Both the position numbers and the translations under genes were made by a program. The notes under the pieces were generated by a model. That model saw only the letters and a list, made by a program, of their open reading frames with translations. It was not told the DNA's origin and searched no databases. From contig NC_073693.1 in assembly GCF_029784155.1 (NCBI RefSeq), positions 170,367,104 through 170,431,103 on the forward strand: a stretch of DNA of 64,000 nt. The letters are read 5' to 3'. Shown one piece after another: positions 54,530 to 64,000 of the stretch (positions are counted from its first letter, which is position 1; the number at the start of each line of letters is the position of its first letter). Source of the stretch: Uranotaenia lowii. Its lineage: Eukaryota; Arthropoda; Insecta; Diptera; Culicidae.

Positions 54530-55285
54530 CTATTCATCAGGAGCCACTCCCAACAATGAGTGAAGTTAAGGAAGCCATTCGCCAGCTGAATAGAAACAAG
54601 TCGGCTGGGAAGGATGGCATCGCAGCTGAACTCATCAAAATGGGCCCGGACAGGTTGGCCGATTGCCTACATCGGTTGATAATCCGGATCTGGGACATAG
54701 AACAGCTACCGGAGGAGTGGAAGGAGGGGGTAATATGCCCCATCTACAAGAAGGGCGACAAATTGGACTGTGAGAACTACCGAGCGATCACTGTCCTCAA
54801 TGCCGCCTACAAAGTGTTGTCCCGAATCCTACTCCGCCGCCTAACGCCACAAGCAAACAGATTCGTGGGAAGTCATCAGGCCGGCTTCATGGAGGGACGG
54901 TCTACGACGGACCAGATATTCACATTGCGGCAAATCCTCCAAAAATGCCGTGAACACCAAGTCCCTACGCATCATCTATTCATCGACTTCAAAGCCGCAT
55001 ACGACACGATCGACCGTAACGAGCTATGGAAAATCATGGACGAGAACGGCTTTTCCGGGAAGCTGATCAGACTGATCAAGGCGACGATGGATGGAACGCA
55101 GTGCTGTGTGCGGATTTCGGGTGAATTGTCGAGTTCATTCGAATCGCGCAGGGGGCTTCGACAAGGTGATGGTCTATCCTGCATGATGTTCAACGTGGCG
55201 CTAGAAGGTGTTATTCGACGAGCGGTGGGCGAAATGCGGGGCACGATTTTCAACAGATCCAGTCAACTTATCTGCTTTGCCGAGC
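54530..55285 (+). pseudogene. RTE-type reverse transcriptase, N-terminal fragment
   Basis: Continuous reading from EPLPTMSEVKEAIRQL to LICFA. Motifs in order: NKSAGKDGIAAELIK; LPEEWKEGVICPIYKKGD (about 55-70); NYRAITVLNAAYKVLSRIL; HQAGFMEGRSTTDQIF; motif A FIDFKAAYDTIDR (about 143-155); and motif B RGLRQGDGLSCMMFNVALE (about 200-218). It breaks at the FADD motif C: CFAE is followed by unrelated sequence near 55285. The endonuclease upstream is missing. About 250 residues are intact without a stop, so this copy is not ancient. It covers the part of the protein that the 6085-8000 fragment lacks. Confidence 0.92.
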
Positions 55286-56050
55286 TGACCATTTTTTTTT
55301 CAGGACGCTTGCAGTCGACACATATCATCACATCATTTTCTATGTCCTTTTTTTTAATAAAAAGTTAAATAACTCAACAGGGTATATTTTAAAACTATTG
55401 CTTAAACCTTTTTATTAAAAATTACGTTGGTTCCAATTATTGAACACGATGATTAAATTATTGAACAGGCAGTGTTCCAATTATTGAACACGTAAACATA
55501 GTAATTTATTGTATACATTTAGGGGTATTTCCCTTCATAGAATACATTGCAGGGGCAATTTGAGTTGAGATAGCAACCAAGAAACAGTTTGTTTACATTT
55601 CCAAGCACCAACCGATGTTTGTTCAATAATTGGTACATGCATTTCTTTACGAAACGAGTACTGCAAGATTGAACGTTCAATAATTAACCCTTCATTTCAT
55701 GATTTTTTATTTTTCCTTAAAAATTATATTTTACAGTTGGAAATGATGAGTACATCAAGAAAAAAATTAAAATAAAATAAGATTTTTGACTTTTTACATA
55801 CTTTAATTGATGCAAATTTGTTACTTTATGAAACGAAGGGTTAAAACATTGTCGTTTTCAGTGGTCCAGTATTTTAACAAAATACAGATACTAAAGGCTG
55901 CCACTCTTCCAGAAATCTTCAGAAAAGACTCATTTGATAATTTCATGACGTTATCATAGATTTTTATTGGTATTTTATCCAATTTTTCTCCCCATCAAAA
56001 AAGTGCTGTTTTCTTCGTCCAGGCGAAAAAGCAAGTCAGAATTTTAACAT
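55286..56050. repeat. Repeat with CCAATTATTGAACAC motifs
   Basis: CCAATTATTGAACAC occurs near 55433 and 55471, with a variant near 55455, and inverted TTCAATAATTGG or GTTCAATAATTAA near 55622 and 55675. Direct plus inverted clusters suggest a small mobile element, but I could not fix its ends. No coding frame is supported. Confidence 0.38.
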
Positions 56051-56058
56051 ATACTCAT

Positions 56059-57498
56059 TAGGGTGTAAAAAATTGCATAACTTCTGGGAATCTGGGGGCT
56101 CACCCTCCAAATGGTAGATTAAGATGTGCAGAACAAACTTTTGTATGGGGCAGACTAAAAAATCATGCTTAGAGGTTCCGCAAGCGTGATCTTTAAAAAA
56201 AATCTACTATCAAAAGATGTGTTTTTAAATAAATTCTGGGTCCAAAAATTTTCGTAAAATTTATATATTTCATATTTTTTTAATTTTGTTTGAGTTAAAA
56301 ACTACACGTTAAAAATACAAAATGAACCAAATTTGTATCAAAATGTAAAACTAGCAAGCTATTTCCAAGAAAAAAAAATTTTTTTGGTCCTAAAATTTTG
56401 AATTCAACTGACCAAAAAGTGTACCAAACATAAAATATGTTTGATACCAATGCCATCAAAAGATGCGGATTTTTGTGCACTTAAACTTTGCTGAACAAAA
56501 CATGTGGTTTGTATCAACGTGTGAACAGCTATTTACGATTTAATGCTTAATAAAAATTACAATTTAGGATATTTTATATTTAATTTATAAAATTTGTCTT
56601 AATAAATACCTACTTTAAAATCAAAATACTTGCAAAAAAAGACTTTGATGGTTTGAGGGAGTCTTCAACAGGCCATATGCCAAATTTGAGCTGAATCGGA
56701 CAACCGGAAGGGGTTGCACTGAATCTCAAGTGTGAAAGGGATTCTGAGACAGAGTGTTCTAAAGAAGCATAAAAAACTGGTTTTTCATCATACATTTTTG
56801 TCTTTACCAATCGAATCCCTTTCACACTTGAGATTCAGTGCAACCCCTTCCTGTTGTCCGATTCTGCTCAAATTCGGCATATAGCCTTTTGATGACTCCT
56901 TTAAACCATCAAAGTCTTTTTTGCAAGTATTTTGATATTAAGGTAGGTATTTATTAAGACAAATTTGATAAATTAAATAAAAAATATCCTAAATTGTAAT
57001 TTATATTAAGCATTTAATCGTAAATAGCTGTTCACACGTTGATACAAACCACATGTTTTGTTCAGCAAAGTTTAAGTGCACAAAAATCCGCATCTTTTGA
57101 TGGCATTGGTATCAAACATATTTTATGTTTGGTACACATTTTGGTCAGTTGAATTCAAAATTTTGGACCAAAAAATTTTTTTTCCTTGTAAATAGCTTGC
57201 TAGTTTTACATTTTGATACAAATTTGGTTCATTTTGTATTTTTTACGTGTAGTTTTTAACTCAAACAAAATTAAAAAAATATGAAATATATAAATTTTAT
57301 GAAAATTTTTGGACCCAGAATTTATTTAAAATCACATCTTTTGAAAGTGAACTTTTTTTGAAGATCGCGCTTGCGGAACCTCTAAACATGATTTTTTTTA
57401 GTCTGCCCCATACAAAAGTTTGTTCTGCACATCTTAATCTACCATTTGGAGGGTGAGCCCCCAGATTCCCAGAAGTTATGCAATTTTGGGACACCCTA
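56059..57498. mobile_element. Near-perfect foldback element, 1440 bp, 8-bp TSD
   Basis: Two inverted arms of about 686 bp (56059-56744 and 56813-57498) surround a 68-bp loop. The arms are almost identical, differing by scattered substitutions. The termini are TAGGGTGT on each side, and the 8-bp duplication ATACTCAT is exact at 56051-56058 and 57499-57506. An 8-bp TSD with TAGGG ends fits a hAT-type foldback MITE. A transcript through it would form a very long hairpin. It has no coding capacity; the 61-96 codon frames within it are by-products. Confidence 0.88.
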
Positions 57499-57775
57499 AT
57501 ACTCATGTTTAGCAAATTGCGACTGTATGAGTCCGAAATTCTTGGTAAAAGTTTGAACAGATGTAAGAAATGTTTCAACAGTGGCACTTTGATTTTTGCT
57601 TAATTTTTCTACTGTTCTAGTGTTCAATATCTGGTACCTGTTAAAGAACTAGTGCTTCTACCCTAAATCTTGGTATGTTTTTTAATTCACTAGGCAGAGA
57701 GTTCAAAATGTTAATTCCTCTATTTACAACACTTTTTTTGCACAGGAAGTTCGTGATCTTCTAGCAGTCGCGGAT

Positions 57776-59795
57776 CTAGAGATTGCTCTTAGGGGGGGTG
57801 ATTTAGTAAATTTTTAAAAAATATAGTCAAATTTTATTTGAGTATTTGGGAAAAATAAAAACTGTGACAGGAAAAATGTAGATGATGAAGATGAAGAGAA
57901 TTCAGCATTATGTAAATAATGTTAAAGACAATTAAAAAAATTGTTCAAAGAATTCTTTACATCTGTTTGAGGCTGGCTTAGTGTTAGGCAAAAAGCAGAC
58001 AAATGTTTTTTTCACTGGTATGAAGTTGAATTTACGTTTATTTATCAAGTTGGAGATATGGAATGACCATTTGTTTATCTTTATTAGATTAGAAATTCAT
58101 CAGCAATTTAATTTTGAAAATCGTAATTTATTTATTTTCAGTCAAAAATAAATCTGTTTGTATGATTTCAACATACTCCAATGCGCATCTCTGATTTTAT
58201 GGTTAAAACTACGTCTTATTAATTTTGACTATAAAAGCCATTTACACAAGTTTTAATTATATGCAATCGAAAATTTTCTCAAAAGAGAAAGAGGAACCTA
58301 AAACAAATAAACATTTTAAACACAAATAAGCAAGTATCTAGACAAATAAAATATAGATTGCTAATGATTATATTTAAATTTTTTAAAAGAGTTTTGCTGA
58401 ATTGGTTCGACTCTTTATATTTTATCGAATATTAACAGCTTTTTTTTCAGTGAGTTTTGAAAAACAAGTCAGTGGCTTAGTAACAAGATTTAACAATTGA
58501 ACAGTTTTATGAACTCCACCAGTGAGGTTGACTACAAAAATCGGACAGACTTTACAAAATAACCTTGGTCAGTTTTGAAAAAAAAAACTAGCCAACTTTT
58601 GAATGTTTCCAAAAGCTTTGAACTTGCGTATCGTTTTTTTCAGCACTTCGACTTTTCAAATGCTCGGAGTATGGAAACGAAAATTGTGGTGGAGGTACCC
58701 AGTGTCTAGTTAAAACGTTATGCTTTGTGATATCATCAATAGTTGAGTAAGGTTTAGAATGAGCCTTTAAAACAGTACCTACATATATCTATTTCATAGA
58801 CTAATAGGTCTGCAGTAGAGCGAACGTCTGATCATTCTGGAGGTCAGATTTGCTAGTAGAACTTGAAAACATTTCGATAATTTTATGGTTCCCCTTATAA
58901 TCTTCGGTGGCATGAATGTTTCTGGAAGCAGAGACTAACGGTAGCAGATCCGGATGTCTGCAAAGTTTGATCGATCAGATCTTAGCTTGCTACATCTGGA
59001 AATAATATCAATTATAGAGATTTTCGACAGTTCTTACGCACACTTGCCCACGTATATGGAAAAGAAAAGGAAAAATAACCTCCAGAATTTCAGTTAACAA
59101 AACGTCGATGTCCGTTCAAGGACATGATCGCTTTTGAGGTTACTTTCTTACAGTTAAAAAGTGTTACTGAAAAGTTCAGAATTATGTCAGAAATATATCT
59201 AGCCGATAATAGAACAATTATTGTAAATTTTTATCTGTGGACACAATAAATTTTTTTAAGAAAACCATCAAGTATGGTACATATGCATAAACAAGAAATC
59301 ACTTTATGATCAACTTGAAAATAAAGGTTGGCTTCTTCCAGGCCTTTTCAAGAAATCATTTAGAATTAGTCACTAACAACCGACGTTTCTGGTACTGGCG
59401 CTTAAAACAACTCTGGATATCGGTTAATAAAAAAAACAATCTGCTGTCATTTTTTAGGAAATTCCTTAAAGAGTGAGGTCCAAGCTTTTCGCACGCCCGA
59501 AGCCAACACGAAGTTATGTATGCGCATACTCAATTCAAGCATATTTTTGAGCAGCTGTTGAATTCTTATGCACGCGTAAAATAGTAATGTCAATGAGATA
59601 TTTTGACACATGAAAAGTTTTATTTCATCTAAATTGAGTTAAAAAATTTGTGACCATTTTAATGATGATTTTTTTCCGCTTTGGGGGGGGGGGGGGGGGG
59701 TGGGTGATCACCAAGCTTGGGGGGGCAACATTGCTTGGGATATGTGCATGAAATTCTGATGATTATTGATGTTTCTCCAGATTTTTTTAAACTTT
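57776..59795. mobile_element. Probable insertion splitting the CR1/L2-like pseudogene
   Basis: Inferred because the two halves of one RT C-terminus lie on either side. Near the left side CAGTCGCGGATCTAGAG begins, followed by TTAGGGGGGG. Near the right side are an 18-G run, GTGATCACC and AAGCTTGGGGGGG. G-rich CAGNxGCGGATC text is typical of some hAT termini, but no matching TSD or inverted partner was found, so boundaries and class are uncertain. No transposase frame is recognised. Confidence 0.35.
59683..59700 (+). repeat. Poly-G run of 18
   Basis: Eighteen consecutive G, followed by TGGG and, 22 bp later, seven more G. Such runs are unusual in this AT-rich window and could form a G-quadruplex. 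They may also be an assembly-error point. Confidence 0.9.
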
Positions 59796-60379
59796 GTAGA
59801 TATAAAGGCAAAGTTTTAATTTATTGAGCATTTCAAAAGATAACACTTTGGAATTGTTAAGTGGTGCAGTCGGAAGCAATATGGGAAGGTTTCTTATAAT
59901 TGTTATGGCTTTGTTCTATATGATGCGTATAGGTTGTAGATTTATACTGGCACTACTACCCCAAATGCAATTCATGTATGTTATGTGGGAATGAATATAA
60001 ACAAAGTATATCTTCCAGGCTGTATTTTTAGAAATGAGTGGGCGAACACATATGGTGTTATTTTACCCCAGCCGTTTTTTGTATGATTATTCCATTTCAT
60101 GTTCTCATCTATGAATAGATCCAAAAACTTTGATGAGCCGACTTGTTTTACTCGAGAACCTTTAACAGAAATGTTTAGAGTTTGAAACTTTCCCCGAAGT
60201 TTGAACAACATGAAATTGTTTTTATTTTAGTTTATATCCATGTGATTGGAAAGAAAAAAGTCAACTAGTAATTCGCCTATTAGAAATGTTTGGCAACCAT
60301 GATTTAAACGGTTTAGGTAAATAATGTTTCAAAATCGAACTTGAGTGACCATACGAGATTTCTAAAACTATAAATTTTG

Positions 60380-60650
60380 TAAAAATCGGTTGAGAAACAA
60401 GAGCGATTTAGTGGATTTAAGCGAAGAGTGTCAAATTGACACTCAAGGTCTGATTAGGGATTTTTTTATCCTAGACTTTCAGGGTGCGTCCATAAAAAAA
60501 GTAATGATGCAAAATTAAAAGTTTCAAGAATTCATTGAGGATCCCCGATTTTTTTTATTTGGATGCTCCCGATTAAAGTTGCAAACCGCCAAACTTCCAA
60601 TAGTTCCAATATTGACACTCTAGAGCGGATTTGAGTTAAGAATTTGGAAC
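60380..60650. repeat. Inverted full copy of the 13690-13935 repeat
   Basis: Matches 13690-13935 in reverse orientation over about 250 bp. It includes AGTGTCAAATTGACACT at 60427-60443, GGTCTGATTAG, CTTTCAGGGT(G/A)CGT, TAATGATGCAAAATTAAAA and GAATTCATTGAGG. Local differences are small, so the family was active or duplicated in the not very distant past. Confidence 0.75.
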
Positions 60651-63351
60651 AAATAGACCGATGTTGGAACAAAACTCCACGACTTTTATTGTCACGGAAC
60701 CAAAAATATTTCTTTGCATAAACTGGCATTGGGAAAAAAAAATTAACATAGCCCTATGAATCCTTAGAAATTCTACAGACTTATTCATGCATTCAAATAA
60801 ATGTAAATATTTGAGTATTGAATGAATTGATCAAATTTATAAATCGAGCCACATTTTTTTAGCAAAATATTTAAGTTCTACCAATTTTTCTAAGCAGGGA
60901 AAATTACCCACCCAGAAGGAAAGTATCGGTATTTGTTTTATGTGAATAGCCTAAATAATACAGTTCACTGGGCTTTACGAGGGGTGGGGTCAAAGGGATG
61001 CCAGGTTGTTGACGAGCCTTTCTCCACGTCTTAGAGAAGCGGTAGCAGCAAAAGAGACGCATTGTCGTCGTTTTATTTTTCCGTTGTTGTTGGCGGTGCG
61101 GCGTTATACCTCATACTCACACACCAGGTAAAGGTAGAAAAGGACATGAGAGCGTCTCTGCGTCACATAAATTCGTGTGTCAGATGGGAGCCATTAATCA
61201 AAACGAAGGCAGAGTGTTTCTTTTCGGACGTGGTGATAAAAACATGAATCCATTTTCCTCGCTTTGTGCTCCGAGAATGAACGATTTCGGGGATGGAGAA
61301 GTTCGGGTGGAGCCTGTAATGAGTTTGGTATGCCTGAATGTTTTTTTTCTGTTCCTAGAATGTTTGCATTCATAGCAGATGAAACAAATTATCGATATCA
61401 TATCCATTAACTTTTTTTTCATTCAACCACCAGTTTCAAAGCAACTATATAGAAATAGAAATTCTTTTATCTATACCTGTATGGAAGCATTGTTGACAAT
61501 TGTTTTGCATTAGTTGTGAGTGATAAAAATTATTGAAAAAAAAATAAATGATTCGCTACTTCCAGTTATTCAATTAACGGACATTAACATTCTGAAGAAC
61601 TTTTACTATATATAACAAGGGTTGTCAACAAAACTCATCTAGCTTTGCTGTTGCTTGCGTGTTATTTAGTATAGCAATAAGTGTCACCATGTTTCAAGAA
61701 TGTTACATTAACGTTTGGAAAATTAATTCTTTCATATTAATTACAGATCTCAGGTATTCAAATTCCCAAAAGTTGACAAAAAAAACTACAGTTTCTTTAA
61801 ATTTGAAAAGTTTACAAACTTCATCCTGTATCGGGCAATCATGTTTCTCTCGTGCAACACATCTGACACTACCCATGCATCCCCCTGAAGTGTGTTAAAA
61901 GTGAAAAAATACGATAACGCTAAACATAACACAAAATGGATGACACCACTACTCGGTTCGGTTCAAACTTTTTTGTGCCCCGGAGGATGAACTCTTGAAA
62001 GAAAAATTACATTACAATGCCGTCCTTCCGTCTTCTTGCGAGAATGAATGAACGAAGGAACGAAACCTGCCTTCAGCATCAATTTTCCGATTGTGTTCGT
62101 TCGACTGCTGCAGTCAACCCCCGGGGGTCTTTGCTGTTGAAATTCACATAAGAAAGTGCCAACATATCGGCTGGAAGGAAATACCAGTCTGCCTCCCTTC
62201 GATGGAGTGGTTAGGGGGGATGGCCTATCGAGAAAGGAGGGATGATGGGGGCGCGAAGGAGGGTAAGTCACTTCCTCAAAGGCCGCCTTTTGTGTTTCTT
62301 GAATACCGCCAGAAATGGCATTTCCCAGTACCTCGTGTATGGGAAATGTTTCGCGACAAAAGATCTGGAAAAGCTCCAACCATTTTCTTCTGCTGGTTCA
62401 CAATCCAACCTATTTTGCATGTTCTCACAACCAGCGTCAGTAGTTTCCTTACGTAAAAACCTGGGCTACTGATAGTGGCATGACGACGACGACGACGCCC
62501 GCCAGATAGGAGCAGCGCCAGAGCGTTGGAAAATTCAAGTTATTCACCTTTTCCGCTTACCTTACCTTCTTTCAAACAGTTCAATGGTGGCGTGGCTTGG
62601 CGTGGACCCTCGGGTAATTTGAACGCGACTACACAATTGAGTTTGGTTTATACAAGGAAACATGCGGAAAGTGTGCCCCACACGCTACCTATTCGGCGAG
62701 GGCCCTCTTTTCGGAAGATGGAATGCCTCAGCGGATTCTGGTGACAGAGTACAATGTTAAAGTTAATTTGAAGGATCTTTATTCAATGATCTTTCCTTCT
62801 GGTGTAATGCGTGGGATTTTATGCATTGGAATTGTGCTTTTCAGGTGGTTTGCAGCGACCAGAAATGGTTTCAACCATTTCTGGGTAGGATTTGCTCTGG
62901 GGGATGATTTCACTCCTGAATGATTCGATTAAATTCAAGAGAGCATTTCTGAGGTAAGGATAGTGGATGATTTTTCAGGCCATTTTGTGAATCAATTGAG
63001 CAGTTAAAAAACTGCTATCCTTATAATGTGTGTAAAAGCTATCCCGAAGGTTTCCAATGTGTGTACCTAACAAGTCGGTGCGAAAGGCCCATCCTTGAAG
63101 AGGGGGAGGGGTTCGAAATTCAAATTTATCTAAAAATTTTAACCATACAAACCAAAAAACGATAATAATTCATAAACTGATTTCTTAACCATTTTACCAT
63201 TTTCTTACTCATTACCATCACACCATCACGAAAAAAAATTAACTGATACGGTTAAAAATAAATCATAAATAAAGTTTAAAATTAATGCTTTTTCAAAGTT
63301 TTTAATAAATTATTTAAATTGACGATCCTTATTCGGAACTTAAAATTTTAA
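60651..63351. other. Unassigned region, GC-richer near 61.0-61.4 and 62.0-62.8 kb
   Basis: No gene is supported. The 121-138 codon frames near 61963-62456 overlap each other on both strands in the GC-richer patch and show no domain. ACGACGACGACGACG occurs near 62484. These patches could be conserved non-coding DNA, but a comparison would be needed to say so. Confidence 0.45.
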
Positions 63352-64000
63352 GTACCGTAAACTGGGGGAACTTTGATCAACATGAATTTTCATCAATCAT
63401 CATTAAGGGAGGAGTAGGGTCTAACGGGTAAAAAAAAACAACATTTTCACGATTTTTTTTAGAGCTATCGTTCAAACAAATGTATTCAAATTTTTTGCAT
63501 TATACAAAGCATTGTTAAAAGAACATTTAGTAATTTTTTCGTAGAAAAGTATTGAAAAAATGAGCCGGTAACGGAGCACTTTCGAGGTTGCCTTTTAGAA
63601 AACAGGATTTGCGGTAGACACTGTATCTCAGCACAGAATCATCTGAAGTCAAAAAATCAGAGCAAAATATCTTTAATAGATGTTTTTCTTAAGCCCGACG
63701 ATTTTATTTAACTTAAAAATTTTTTTATGAAATTTTTGTGGCTGTTTGAAGTAAAAACTACGATTTTTCACGAAAAAATCCGCCATTTTTTATCTGTAAA
63801 ATCTCCCCAAAGTAAAAAAAAAATTCAAATTGTTGGGGTGTGGTATGTAGAAAATATGTTTCAAATTTGAAAAGAATCGGTGAAGTAGTTTTCAAATGAC
63901 GATGTCCACCGACTTTAGAAATGTGCTTTCGAGAAAAACGCAGTTTTCAGTGACACATAATAGTCAAAAAAAATTTCTGTGTAAGTTTTAGCTTCTAAGT
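63352..64000. repeat. Start of a repeat with TACCGTAAACTGGGGG
   Basis: TACCGTAAACTGGGGGAAC at 63355 has a reversed counterpart (CCCCAGTTTACTGTA) near 22077, so it is probably the end of a dispersed element. The rest runs off the window, and the other end is not visible. The sequence beyond 63440 is AT-rich with no gene. Confidence 0.4.

Larger units (their letters stand above)
57598..60290 (-). pseudogene. CR1/L2-like non-LTR RT C-terminus, decayed and split
   Basis: Two minus-strand blocks belong together. The first (60290 to about 59800) reads NNFMLFKLRGK, then KQVGSSKFLDLFIDENMKW and, after shifts, NKAITIIRNLP and SFEMLNKLKLCLYIYKV, the usual region after RT motif E in CR1/L2-like elements. 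The second (about 57775-57598) reads HELPVQKKC and RGINILNSLPSELKNIPRFR, the standard C-terminal end with its NxLPxxLK signature. About 2 kb of unrelated sequence (about 57776-59795) separates them. Stops and shifts make it a pseudogene. The clade is an inference from these two signatures. Confidence 0.62.

Noticed and set aside
61963..62456. Overlapping frames of 138 and 121 codons as possible host exons
   Set aside because: They lie on opposite strands over the same GC-richer sequence, with no domain, splice context or protein-like pattern.
1..64000. CRISPR arrays, bacterial operons or endogenous viral genes
   Set aside because: The tandem repeats lack unique spacers, codon and intron signals are eukaryotic, and no viral polymerase or capsid motif was seen apart from LTR and non-LTR retroelements.

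Overview
The window reads as repeat-rich, AT-rich intergenic or intronic DNA from a mosquito-like dipteran. The best taxonomic hint is a Tc1/mariner element whose last two catalytic residues are 37 apart (D37E), a type described mainly from mosquitoes. BEL/Pao, RTE and I-like elements, a Penelope-like element, tRNA-derived SINE heads and many hAT- or TA-type MITEs fit the same picture. I see no host protein-coding gene, rRNA or functional tRNA that I can defend. Every long recognisable reading frame belongs to a transposable element.

Layout. 1-8 kb holds MITEs, a 2.7 kb hAT-type element with 8-bp target duplications, and the 3' half of an RTE-type retrotransposon split by an unidentified terminal-inverted-repeat (TIR) element. 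8-13.6 kb is mostly unassigned. 13.6-21.2 kb holds a SINE-like head, several short DNA elements (two hAT-type MITEs almost touching) and a 3.5 kb dispersed repeat. 21.2-24.3 kb is unassigned. 24.5-32.9 kb is a complete, apparently young BEL/Pao LTR retrotransposon: 368-bp LTRs differing at one position, a perfect 5-bp target duplication and an uninterrupted 1846-codon gag-pol frame. Its 3' untranslated part carries well-formed splice signals on the opposite strand. 33.5-39.8 kb is a 13-bp minisatellite interrupted by a Penelope-like element (minus) and an I-like non-LTR element (plus), both 5'-truncated and joined head to head. 42.3-44.3 kb is a broken D37E mariner with a hAT-like MITE inside it. 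48.3-60.6 kb contains decayed non-LTR fragments, a second copy of the TA-flanked MITE, a foldback element with CACAGTG ends (Transib-like), and a near-perfect 1.44 kb hairpin element. 60.6-63.3 kb is unassigned, and the last 0.6 kb begins another repeat.

How the parts work together. There is no host pathway to describe. The logic is a stack of insertions: MITE in hAT, TIR element in RTE, MITE in mariner, retroelement pair in minisatellite. The order of events can be read from which element interrupts which. Only the BEL element looks potentially competent; every other coding element is truncated or frameshifted. Boundaries given with target-site duplications were read directly from the sequence. 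Family names rest on motifs and TIR/TSD form, not on any database search.
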